From Flavobacterium sp. SUN052 (GTDB lineage Bacteria > Bacteroidota > Bacteroidia > Flavobacteriales > Flavobacteriaceae), in contig NZ_JAPQNS010000002.1 of the NCBI RefSeq assembly GCF_028867935.1, positions 186,001-250,000 of the forward strand: 64,000 nt of DNA, written 5' to 3'. The position numbers and the translations under genes are program-made. Under the pieces are notes generated by a model. It was not told the DNA's origin and made no database searches. It worked only from the letters and a program-made list of their open reading frames with translations. Positions within the stretch are counted from its first letter, which is position 1, and each line of letters starts with the position of its first letter. Of this stretch, positions 1-7,557 are shown one piece after another.

Positions 1-527
1 CGAAAACGCTGTTCTGTCTCATACAATGCTTTGTTGGCTTTTCTCAGTTCGAGCAGCTTAACAACTTGATTTGCCAGGGTTTTCAACGCAGATAACTGCC
101 CCTTGTTCAGATCTTTAGCAGTCTGATCGATAACACATAAGGTGCCCAGTGCGAACCCGTCTGAATCTACTAACGGTACGCCAGCATAAAAAATAACGTG
201 TGGATCACCCGTTACCAACGGATTGTCGGAGAAGCGGTCATCGTTTCTGGAATCAGTAACTATCAGAGGTTCACCCGGATTAATGATTGCATGCGTACAA
301 AAGGAGAATTCGCGGGATGTTTCCCGAACCGAAAGCCCATGACTGGATTTGAACCATTGCCGTTTGTCATCGATCAGGCTCATTAAGGCAATTGGCGTCT
401 GACAGATTTGGGAGGCAAGCTCCGTGATGGCGTCATAATCAGACTCGGGTAACGAGTCCATGATTGCATAACTAGCTAGGGCTTCCAATCGCTTGTTTTC
501 CTTCGCTGACAGGGGAGGGATGAGCAT
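1..527 (-). CDS. GAF-domain sensor protein, N-terminal part (cut by window edge)
   Basis: Translating the reverse strand from the ATG at 525-527 gives an open frame of about 175 residues that runs off the left edge. It starts [17 protein letters not shown] and contains the pattern of a GAF domain found at the N-terminus of many bacteroidete sensor kinases: a conserved PIALMSLID segment, then [23 protein letters not shown] and LGTLCVIDQ. The last visible residues (about 150-175) look like the start of a coiled coil leading to a kinase, PAS or cyclase output domain that is outside the window. By family knowledge GAF domains bind small ligands or mediate dimerisation. The output function cannot be told here. 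I am confident of the GAF assignment and unsure of the rest. Confidence 0.8.
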   Translation of the reverse strand, partial: MLIPPLSAKENKRLEALASYAIMDSLPESDYDAITELASQICQTPIALMSLIDDKRQWFKSSHGLSVRETSREFSFCTHAIINPGEPLIVTDSRNDDRFSDNPLVTGDPHVIFYAGVPLVDSDGFALGTLCVIDQTAKDLNKGQLSALKTLANQVVKLLELRKANKALYETEQRF

Positions 528-1047
528 GATTTAGTATGGGTAGGGTGCGGTTCCGTGCGCTCTACAATTCGGTACTACCTGTAAACATAGCAAAGCAAAA
601 GGACTGAGCCTGCTATTACGATAAGTTTGCTACCCCTTTAATAGATAACTGGGGGAAATTTGTTTAATAATTTTAGGACACGCGACTAGATAGTTCAAGT
701 TTTGATTCGGGGTGTCGACAGATGAACAAAGAGGTTAGACAATGGGGTGTTAACAAAACAAAAGCCCGGTCGCAGACCAGGCTTTCAACTTTTCAAATGT
801 CTAAACGTTGAGTAAAACGGTAATCGATCTATGGTTGAGCCGCCCTAAAAAGCAGCGAATAACTGGAGATAAAAAGTGCCTGTTATGCATATTACCTAAA
901 CTATGCCAAACTCAGTCTTGAACAAAAATCCCCTGATAATCAAATAATTACACAATGTATAGACAAAATAGAGACTCATCACTGTGATTTTTTTACCCAA
1001 TTCTGTGGGTGGAAAATCACACCATGAACCGCATATATGCGTCTCCG
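528..1047. other. Intergenic region of 520 bases without a gene
   Basis: I see no convincing reading frame between the GAF-domain gene (transcribed leftwards) and the stop of the MFS gene. The only clear structure is the hairpin at 761-785. The 590-1000 stretch is AT-rich and probably holds the promoter of the GAF-domain gene near its right-hand start, but no clean TAnnTTTG box was found. Confidence 0.5.
761..785. terminator. Hairpin, possible terminator of the MFS gene
   Basis: AAAGCCCGGTC and GACCAGGCTTT form an 11-base stem with one mismatch around a three-base loop. It lies downstream of the leftward MFS gene but 260 bases past its stop, and the T-run is weak on either strand, so the role is inferred. 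Confidence 0.45.
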
Positions 1048-2262
1048 TTAGAGTTTGACGATCTTCGCCAAACCGGCCGAGAGGAGCATCATAAAGCCGA
1101 CGAAGGCAATGCCAAAAGATAACCCGAAGGCATCAGAAACGAAACCTATGATGGGTGGGCCAGCCAAGAAACCAATGAAGCTAAAGGTAGCAAACGTAGC
1201 CAAACCAGCGGCTGGTGGAATACCCGGCACCCGAAGGGCAGCCGAGTACAGAATGGGGGCTCCCAGCGAGCAGCCAGCGCCAAGCAGGGCAAATCCTACC
1301 AGAGCTGCCAGGGGCGTGGGCACCAGAACGGCTAGGAACAAGCCCGATGCTGCTACTACCCCGCCCAGTTGCAGAAACCGTTTTGCCCCCAACCGCGGAA
1401 TCAGTGAATCGCCCATAAACCGTCCGAGGGTCATAGTGAGCGAAAAAGCACCAAAACCGAGAGCGGCAATTTGGCTACTGGCTCCAAGGGATTCGCGCAG
1501 GTATACCGCACTCCAGTCGAAAGCTGTGCCCTCGCCCATCGCCAGCGCTAGTCCAATCAGAATCATCAACAGCAGGTTGAGGTTGGGCATCACAAACGAT
1601 GCCTGAGTCCCGGTGGGCTGCACCGGGATGCCTTCTAACACTGGTTTGAGGGCTAACGTCAGCAACAAAGTCAGCCCGGCCATGAGTGGCAGGTGAACTT
1701 CGGGGGCAATGTTCAGCGAAATGACGACCCCGGCAATAGTTGATCCAAGCATACCACCCACACTCCACATGCCGTGGCACGACGACATAATGGACAATCC
1801 CGACGACTTTTCAACATCGGTAGCCAGCGTATTCATAGCTACGTTGATTAGCGCGCTAGCGAGGCCAACGAGGTATAAGCCCAGCACTAAAATCAATACA
1901 TTTGGGGCGTTTATCGGTAGACACATGGCCAATGCCAAGCCAACAGCCGCCCAAAAACAGGCGCGTGCCTGCCCCAGCTTACCAATGATGTAGCCCGTGA
2001 GTGGATTCATGGTGAGCAATCCGGCAGGCATGGCAAACAGCGTTAGCCCAAGTTCACCATCGGTCAGTTCCAGTTTTTGTTTGATGTGGGGAATATGCGC
2101 AACCCAACTCCCAAACAGTAAACTATCTGAGGCAAAAACCAAGCCTACTGCCCGCGCCTGGGCATGTCCAAAATAGGTCATCAAGTTACGGAGTAGTGGG
2201 CGGTCGGCTGCGGGTAAGGATGATAACGTCGAGGTTTCCATGATTGTATTCGTTGTATTCAT
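1048..2262 (-). CDS. MFS transporter, YbjJ-like
   Basis: A 404-residue membrane protein with about twelve hydrophobic segments, the usual size for the major facilitator superfamily. It resembles the YbjJ branch: a GEGTAFDWSAVYLRE segment in the middle (YbjJ has AEGSANDW at the same place), GRFMGD after the seventh helix, GCSLGAPILYSAA late in the protein and a GPPIIGF segment in the penultimate helix. The first 25 residues are a soluble extension. It is divergent from the AraC regulator at 2383, which makes that regulator a likely controller. The substrate is unknown; sugars or metabolites are typical for the superfamily. A TAACTTTG box lies only four bases before its ATG. Confidence 0.85.
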   Translation of the reverse strand: MNTTNTIMETSTLSSLPAADRPLLRNLMTYFGHAQARAVGLVFASDSLLFGSWVAHIPHIKQKLELTDGELGLTLFAMPAGLLTMNPLTGYIIGKLGQARACFWAAVGLALAMCLPINAPNVLILVLGLYLVGLASALINVAMNTLATDVEKSSGLSIMSSCHGMWSVGGMLGSTIAGVVISLNIAPEVHLPLMAGLTLLLTLALKPVLEGIPVQPTGTQASFVMPNLNLLLMILIGLALAMGEGTAFDWSAVYLRESLGASSQIAALGFGAFSLTMTLGRFMGDSLIPRLGAKRFLQLGGVVAASGLFLAVLVPTPLAALVGFALLGAGCSLGAPILYSAALRVPGIPPAAGLATFATFSFIGFLAGPPIIGFVSDAFGLSFGIAFVGFMMLLSAGLAKIVKL

Positions 2263-2266
2263 GCAG

Positions 2267-2274
2267 CAAAGTTA
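2267..2274 (-). promoter_or_regulatory. Bacteroidota -7 box for the MFS gene
   Basis: On the reverse strand TAACTTTG matches the TAnnTTTG -7 consensus and is followed by four bases and then the ATG. If used, transcription would begin at or next to the start codon, giving a leaderless message. No clear -33 box was seen. Confidence 0.45.
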
Positions 2275-2352
2275 CAGCCTGAAATACCGTTGACGTTTGT
2301 CGATCATTTGCCGGAATCAATGCTGTATTAACCTAAAGAGGAAAGAAATTGT

Positions 2353-2360
2353 TAACTTTG
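2353..2360 (+). promoter_or_regulatory. Bacteroidota -7 box for the AraC-type gene
   Basis: TAACTTTG matches TAnnTTTG and lies 22 bases before the ATG at 2383. It faces away from the equivalent box of the MFS gene; the two are about 80 bases apart, leaving room for a shared operator. Confidence 0.5.
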
Positions 2361-2382
2361 GGGTAATGCAGCAATTTCCTCC

Positions 2383-3228
2383 ATGCGTCTTCAATTCGAG
2401 AAAATAGAACCCGGCCCCGGTAACTCATTCAAAGTGGTGCATCTGACACAACCGCAAACCTGTTGGGTCTATTGGCACTACCACCCTGAATATGAGATCG
2501 TTTATATTCCGGCGGGCAGCGGTAAAAGGCACGTCGGCACCAATATTTCGCGCTACGACGAAGGCGAACTAGTGTTTATTGGTCCCAACCTTCCCCATCT
2601 GAACTTCAGTTACGACAAAGAGGGTCAGTACGAAGAAGTTGTGGTGCAGATGCGTGACGATTTTCTGGGTAAAGGCTTTCTGGACAGCCCCGAACTGGTT
2701 GAAGTACATCGTCTTTTCGAACGGTCGCGAGCGGGCTTGTCGTTTGGTCTAGAAACGAAAAAGGCGGTAGGTCAAACGCTGTTGGGCCTCCCCAAACTGC
2801 CCCCCTTCGACCGGATGATAACCCTGTTGCGTGTGCTTCAACAACTCGCCGTTGCTCCCGATGCCGAGCCGCTCCACGCCGATGGAATCCGGTTCGATCT
2901 TAACCCAAAAGAACAGGAGCGTATTAACCGGGTTTACCAGTACGTGGCGGACCACCATACTCAGCCCATTGATGTTCAAGTGGTTGCCGACTTATCGAGT
3001 TTGACTGTTCCGGCGTTTTGCCGGTATTTCAAACGGATGACTAGCATGACGTTCACCGATTTTGTGAACGAATACCGCGTTAATCAGGCGCGTCGGCTCT
3101 TGCATTCGGCCCGCACCGTGGCAGACATTGGCTCTGAGGTTGGCTTCAGCAATGTCTCTCATTTCAACAAGACATTCAAGGCTGTTACCGGACAAACGCC
3201 AAGTGCTTACCGGCGCGAGCTAACTTAA
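2383..3228 (+). CDS. AraC-family transcriptional regulator with cupin sensor domain
   Basis: A 281-residue protein. Residues about 20-90 form a cupin-type ligand-binding domain: WHYHPEYEIVYIPAGSGKRH with paired histidines, then GPNLPHLNF. Residues about 183-281 are the double helix-turn-helix AraC domain, with VADLSSLTVPAFCRYFKR as the first helix-turn-helix, RRLLHSARTVADIGSEVGF, then SHFNKTFKAVTGQTPSAYR as the second. The domain order and length are normal for sugar- or metabolite-responsive regulators of Bacteroidota. It is divergent from the MFS transporter, so control of that transporter is a reasonable inference. Its stop is one base from the convergent coaE stop. Confidence 0.9.
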   Translation: MRLQFEKIEPGPGNSFKVVHLTQPQTCWVYWHYHPEYEIVYIPAGSGKRHVGTNISRYDEGELVFIGPNLPHLNFSYDKEGQYEEVVVQMRDDFLGKGFLDSPELVEVHRLFERSRAGLSFGLETKKAVGQTLLGLPKLPPFDRMITLLRVLQQLAVAPDAEPLHADGIRFDLNPKEQERINRVYQYVADHHTQPIDVQVVADLSSLTVPAFCRYFKRMTSMTFTDFVNEYRVNQARRLLHSARTVADIGSEVGFSNVSHFNKTFKAVTGQTPSAYRRELT

Positions 3229-3229
3229 A

Positions 3230-3820
3230 TTACCGGGCTGAAAATTGTTCATGCAGGGCCACAATTTGCGGGAGTAGCAGGCTGGCTTCGTCGTTTATCA
3301 GCATATAATCGGCAATTTTGGCCCGGTCGGCATCACTCATCTGACTGTCGATAATGGCCTGGATTTCGGAGTTGGAGCGCTGGGGGTCGCGTTGGCGAAT
3401 ACGCTCGATTCGCAGCTGAATGGGTGCCTGCACCACAACCACCTTGTCGAGTGTGTTATGGTCACCGGCAGCTTTCATCAGGGCTGCTTCCTTTATCACA
3501 TAGGGTAATGAACGATGTTGCTCCACCCACGCCATGGTATCAGTCATGACGCGGGGGTGTACTAATCCATTTAACGCCTTCAGCAAATCGGGGTTCTTAA
3601 AAACCTGACTTGCCACCCACGGACGGTTGTACTTTCCCTCTGGTGTATAGGCATCGGTCCCCAACAAACGAATAATGTCTGCTTTTAGAACCGGGTCTTG
3701 GTCGGTGAGCCACTTCGCCCGATCATCGGCAACGTACACCGGTACTCCCAGGGCACTGAACACCTGACAAACGATACTTTTTCCAGACCCAATACCGCCT
3801 GTTACACCAATTTGCTTCAT
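3230..3820 (-). CDS. coaE: Dephospho-CoA kinase
   Basis: A 196-residue cytoplasmic enzyme for the last step of coenzyme A synthesis, ATP-dependent 3'-phosphorylation of dephospho-CoA. The Walker A loop GGIGSGKS is at residues 8-15. A DDRAKWL segment follows at about 32, then HPRVM near 88, the KEAALMKAAG motif near 110, and RIRQRDPQRSNSEIQAII near 140-158, which is the lid region of the family. Length is typical. The ATG at 3818-3820 gives a protein that begins directly with the first beta strand. It converges with the AraC gene with a one-base gap and stands alone on its strand, separated from the next leftward gene by a strong hairpin. Confidence 0.95.
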   Translation of the reverse strand: MKQIGVTGGIGSGKSIVCQVFSALGVPVYVADDRAKWLTDQDPVLKADIIRLLGTDAYTPEGKYNRPWVASQVFKNPDLLKALNGLVHPRVMTDTMAWVEQHRSLPYVIKEAALMKAAGDHNTLDKVVVVQAPIQLRIERIRQRDPQRSNSEIQAIIDSQMSDADRAKIADYMLINDEASLLLPQIVALHEQFSAR

Positions 3821-3844
3821 GTTCTACACTACTAAATAACAAGC

Positions 3845-3907
3845 AAAAGCCCCGGCAATATGCAGTCTTTGTTTGAACAACAGAGACTGCATATTGCCGG
3901 AGCTTTT
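3845..3907. terminator. Long 24-base-pair hairpin, bidirectional terminator
   Basis: The arms 3845-3868 and 3884-3907 pair over 24 positions with a single G-T type mismatch, around a 15-base loop. Each strand ends in a T-run (AGCTTTTT on plus, GGGGCTTTTG on minus). It sits directly after the stop of the leftward LolA-like gene and before the start of coaE, so it most likely ends the LolA-like transcript. Confidence 0.8.
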
Positions 3908-3949
3908 TAATTAGAACGCATGCTTACAACAATGGCACTGAGTCTCCTA

Positions 3950-4666
3950 TTACTTAGCCGGTTTCTTGAACACCTTTTCGTCAATGGGACCGTTAAGGGT
4001 GATTTTATTGGTCGTGAAGGTCAGCGACCCAGCCTGTGGGTTTTCCATTTCCATTGTGTTGGCGAATTTGATGCCTTCCACATCTTTATAATCAGAGAAA
4101 GCTATTTCACCTTCCTGCCCGTTCATTGTTGCCTTTACTTTGCTAACCAGATAGGTTGTCGCGTCGAGATATTGATCCATTACCTGACCTTCTTTGGTAG
4201 TCACTTTCAGGTGATACACATCCGTTTTGCCTGACTTCTCTTTACCTACCAATTCAACCTTAGCGCCTTTGTCTTTGTAATTAACGAGCGCCCCAAACGG
4301 ATCAAGTTGACTCAATGATTGCTTCATTTCTTCGGCAGTCATATCCTGAGGGTCACCGGTGCCACCCATCATCGCCGGCCGAACCGTCCAACCGGTTGTT
4401 CCATCAACTACGGTGATCATAGAGTTGCCCATAACCTGCGACTCTGACCGCATCGACTTACCGACAACGGTCATTGTTTTTACGGGAATTTCCATTCCCT
4501 GCACTGATAGCGACTGCTCCCGAACGATACTTTTCACACTGTTCAGTTTGTCTAAGCCACCCATCGCAGCCACGTGTTTGTCAACGATTTCATCTACTGT
4601 TTGGGCAAACGCACCGATTGAGACGAAGAGAGCCAGCGTTGTGGCCAAGATTCTGTTGGTCTTCAT
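3950..4666 (-). CDS. Exported LolA/LolB-like lipoprotein-handling protein
   Basis: A 238-residue protein with a clear signal peptide (residues 1-21, cut after GAFAQ). The mature part starts TVDEIVDKHVAAMGGLDKLNSVKS, the opening helix seen in bacteroidete proteins of the outer-membrane lipoprotein-sorting (LolA-like) fold. It then alternates beta strands, including the DVYHLKVTTKEGQVMDQYLDATTYL segment with the conserved lipid-carrier strand pattern. Function is inferred from fold only; many such proteins are uncharacterised. It follows the large outer-membrane barrel gene at 4736 on the same strand with a 69-base gap, so they are probably co-transcribed. Transcription should end at the 3845-3907 hairpin. 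Confidence 0.7.
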   Translation of the reverse strand: MKTNRILATTLALFVSIGAFAQTVDEIVDKHVAAMGGLDKLNSVKSIVREQSLSVQGMEIPVKTMTVVGKSMRSESQVMGNSMITVVDGTTGWTVRPAMMGGTGDPQDMTAEEMKQSLSQLDPFGALVNYKDKGAKVELVGKEKSGKTDVYHLKVTTKEGQVMDQYLDATTYLVSKVKATMNGQEGEIAFSDYKDVEGIKFANTMEMENPQAGSLTFTTNKITLNGPIDEKVFKKPAK

Positions 4667-4673
4667 TTTAAGT

Positions 4674-4722
4674 TGGTTACTAGGTTATTGATTACTGGTT
4701 ATAATGATACTGGGTAAGTAAC
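4674..4722. repeat. Seven-base-periodic intergenic repeat, GTWACTAGGT family
   Basis: Read in sevens the sequence is TGGTTAC, TAGGTTA, TTGATTA, CTGGTTA, TAATGAT, ACTGGGT, AAGTAAC, a degenerate heptamer array. Its core GTTACTAGGTTA (4676-4687) lies nine bases upstream of the ATG of the LolA-like gene. Related cores occur at 13358-13369 and 25384-25395. Confidence 0.6.
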
Positions 4723-4735
4723 ATTTTCACTAAAT

Positions 4736-7303
4736 CTACCGTGGACGGCCACCGCCGGGCGCTGCACCACCCGATTGTTGCTCACCACCTTCGCTCTTAA
4801 CGTCGTCGTTATTCACCGATTTTGCTTTTTTGCGCGGTGCATCCATGGTCATCTTGCCAATCTTGTAGGTAAATGTTGCCCGAACACCCCGATTGTAAAG
4901 ATACACATTGTTGACCTGATCGAACTGAGGAGAGTTCAATTCGGTATGAATGGTGAATCGTTTTGCCAGGAAGTTCTCGGCGGCAAAACCTACACTGCCT
5001 TTTTTGTTCTTGAAATCTTTTTTCACACCCACCGTGTAGAAACCGAAGCCACCCTGCAAGCCCTGCAACTGAACCTGCTGTCCCTGCAAAAACCCGAAGG
5101 CTTGCGCACCCCAACCATTTTTGAAGGTTGCCTGCACAAATGACCCACCACTAAAGTTTATACCACTGTTGGTATACGTTGTCGATTTGCCATCCACTCC
5201 TGCTACTTGTCCAGTGAGGGTGGTGTAGAACGCGTTCGGGAAGAAACCCACGTTGATCTTAGAGGTAATTGCGATGTTCATGAACAGGTTCACCCCATAA
5301 GCGTGTTGGCGACCAATATTCTCATACGACGTAATGATAGCACCTGCAATTGAGTCTGACGGAGTCCGAACCTGCGTAATGGCGTTGTTTGTCACACGTC
5401 CAAAGAAACTGGCATTCACAAACGTTTTCTTAATCGTTTTGCTCAGGCCCAGTTCAAAGTTGTTGGTCAGTTCAGGCCGAAGCAGTGGGTTACCTATCGT
5501 GATATTTTGCGGGTTGGCCGCATTGAAGTTAGGGTTCAACTGTTGCAAGCCGGGCCGCTGAATCCGGCGGTTATACCCCAGTTTCAATGTGGTTCCTCTG
5601 ATGGTTTTCGAGGCATTCAGGCTTGGCACCAGCACCGGGTAATTAGCGATTCCCAGTTTGCCACCCTCAGCCGTGCTGGCATCGATAAACGTGTGTTCGT
5701 AGCGCAGCCCCCCCTTAAACGTATAGCGTTTTTTGGTCGTGTAGGTATACGAGGAATAAGCAGCAGCAATGTTCTGGTGGTAGGTTAACGACCCCAGCGT
5801 GTTGTTGTTTTCGGTTGTGAAATTACCCGACGGACCAGCAATCAGATAGCGGTAATCGCTGTTTACTTCCCGCAGAATGGTTTTCGCCCCAAACTCAAGC
5901 AGTTGATTTTTCCTGATTGGCGTTTGATAGTCCGTTTGCAGGGTAAATTCCTGGTTCACGTTCTTGTTCAGGTTCCGCTGACGACTGGTCAATTGGTTAC
6001 CGCCGTTGAGCAGGTCAGCATCGAAGTTGTTGGTCAGGTCGTTGCGACTGTAAAGCGTCGAGATGCTCCATTCCTGCTGCGGCTTAAACGTGTGCAGGTA
6101 ATCGACGTTGGCATCTACCGTTCCCGAGAGGTTTTTGGCAACTACGTTCCGGTTTGATGTTGAGCCCAGAGAGCCGTTAGTGAACAGTTGCGTTACCAGA
6201 TCCTGCTGGCTGGTGAAGTTCCGAACACCATACCGAATTCCTGCGGTGATGCTCTGATTTTTAGCCAGATCATAGTCGAAACCGAGGTTATACTGACCAA
6301 AAAGACCATTGCTGCTTCCATCGCCCGTTTGGCGGGTCAGGGTCGAGATATTGTTCACGCGACTCGTTTGTTCCAGACTGGTTTTTGTGATGGTGTTATA
6401 AATACCCCGTCCGAAGCCGCCGATGGTGAAACCAGCTTTGCCTTTACGGTACCCACCGTTGAGCGACAGCATGGAACCCCGGTTACCCACGCCCGAATCG
6501 ACGTTGAGGTTCAGCCCCTGCAAACTGTTCTTTTTGGTGATAATGTTGATGATACCCCCCGACCCTTCGGCATCGTATTTAGACGAGGGACTCGTGATCA
6601 CTTCCACCGTTTTGATCTGATCGGCAGGAATTTGCTTCATGGCATCGGCCACGCTGCTGGCGATAATGGTGCTGGGCTTGTTGTTGATCAGCACCCGAAC
6701 ATTCTGGCTACCCCGGAGTGATACATTTCCGTCCAGGTCGACCGTAAGCAGCGGCACTTTACGCAGCACATCGGTGGCATCACCCCCTTTGGCTGCAATA
6801 TCTTTGTCAGCATTGTAAACCAACCGGTCCACTTTTTCCTCTATCAAGGCAGCCTGTCCGGTTACGGTTACTTCGGCAAGCGTTTTCGTATTAGATGCCA
6901 GCTTGATAACACCCAGGTCGAGCGTTTGGCCGTTGGTAAGGGTTACATTTTCGATTGTCTGGTTGCGATACCCAACAAATGAAACCAACACCTGGTATTC
7001 ACCGGCAACTAATTTTGCCAGGGTAAATTTGCCTTTATCGTCGGCTACGGTACCATCTACTGCTTTTTTGGTGGCCTTATTATAGAGGGCGATACTCGCA
7101 AACTCCACGGCTTTTGTTTGTGATGAGTCAATTACATAGCCCGTGATTTTGGCAGTTCCTTTGGGGCTTTGGTCTCCAGCCGTGCCGGGTAAGGCCTTCG
7201 GTTGAGCTGCACCACCACCCATCGACGGGAATTGGGCTAAGGCAGGAGTTACTAACGTGGCAAAAAATAACGCAATTGAGGGAAGTAAAACGTTCGGTTT
7301 CAT
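4736..7303 (-). CDS. Outer-membrane beta-barrel protein of TonB-dependent-receptor type
   Basis: An 855-residue protein. It has a signal peptide to about residue 23, then a carboxypeptidase-regulatory-like beta domain (about 50-135, ITGYVIDSSQTKAVEFASIAL and DKGKFTLAKLVAGEYQVLVSFVGYR). A plug domain follows (about 145-260), with DVLRKVPLLTVDLDGNVSLRG, VLINNKP and the PSSKYDAEGSGGIINIITKK segment. The rest is a large barrel (OMP_b-brl_3 type). After the last barrel-like strand there is a 35-residue basic and Gly-rich tail, so the protein does not end on an aromatic residue. No SusD partner is nearby, so this is probably not a glycan Sus pair; the substrate is unknown. The downstream LolA-like gene is probably in the same transcript. 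Confidence 0.88.
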   Translation of the reverse strand: MKPNVLLPSIALFFATLVTPALAQFPSMGGGAAQPKALPGTAGDQSPKGTAKITGYVIDSSQTKAVEFASIALYNKATKKAVDGTVADDKGKFTLAKLVAGEYQVLVSFVGYRNQTIENVTLTNGQTLDLGVIKLASNTKTLAEVTVTGQAALIEEKVDRLVYNADKDIAAKGGDATDVLRKVPLLTVDLDGNVSLRGSQNVRVLINNKPSTIIASSVADAMKQIPADQIKTVEVITSPSSKYDAEGSGGIINIITKKNSLQGLNLNVDSGVGNRGSMLSLNGGYRKGKAGFTIGGFGRGIYNTITKTSLEQTSRVNNISTLTRQTGDGSSNGLFGQYNLGFDYDLAKNQSITAGIRYGVRNFTSQQDLVTQLFTNGSLGSTSNRNVVAKNLSGTVDANVDYLHTFKPQQEWSISTLYSRNDLTNNFDADLLNGGNQLTSRQRNLNKNVNQEFTLQTDYQTPIRKNQLLEFGAKTILREVNSDYRYLIAGPSGNFTTENNNTLGSLTYHQNIAAAYSSYTYTTKKRYTFKGGLRYEHTFIDASTAEGGKLGIANYPVLVPSLNASKTIRGTTLKLGYNRRIQRPGLQQLNPNFNAANPQNITIGNPLLRPELTNNFELGLSKTIKKTFVNASFFGRVTNNAITQVRTPSDSIAGAIITSYENIGRQHAYGVNLFMNIAITSKINVGFFPNAFYTTLTGQVAGVDGKSTTYTNSGINFSGGSFVQATFKNGWGAQAFGFLQGQQVQLQGLQGGFGFYTVGVKKDFKNKKGSVGFAAENFLAKRFTIHTELNSPQFDQVNNVYLYNRGVRATFTYKIGKMTMDAPRKKAKSVNNDDVKSEGGEQQSGGAAPGGGRPR

Positions 7304-7526
7304 AAATGTGCTGTTGAACGCAACAAAGGTGCGACAGCACTCGAACGTCTGAAACTAAAAATAGACAAAAGCCCATATCGTGGGGACAAACATCAGTTTA
7401 TCCCCGACGAACGGTTGGTGCCTCGAAAAACACACTCCTTTTAAACGAGTTCGGCCAATTGTCTTGGATAAGTACAATAAATAGGATGTACCGAAGGATT
7501 ACCTACCTCATTTTGTATCTTTTCCG

Positions 7527-7534
7527 TACTTTTG
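7527..7534 (+). promoter_or_regulatory. Bacteroidota -7 box for the secreted GH13 gene
   Basis: TACTTTTG matches TAnnTTTG and lies 23 bases before the ATG at 7558. No convincing -33 element was seen at the expected distance. Confidence 0.5.
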
Positions 7535-7557
7535 AGTTTGCTTCATGATCAACATAC

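Noticed and set aside
1055..1606. Open frame of 183 codons on the plus strand over the MFS gene
   Set aside because: Low-complexity Pro/Arg/Ala-rich translation without motifs, antisense to a clear transporter.
4736..7303. Outer-membrane barrel as a SusC of a starch-utilisation locus with the nearby GH13 gene
   Set aside because: No SusD gene adjoins it, the GH13 gene is on the other strand with its own promoter, and the barrel type matches OMP_b-brl_3 rather than SusC.
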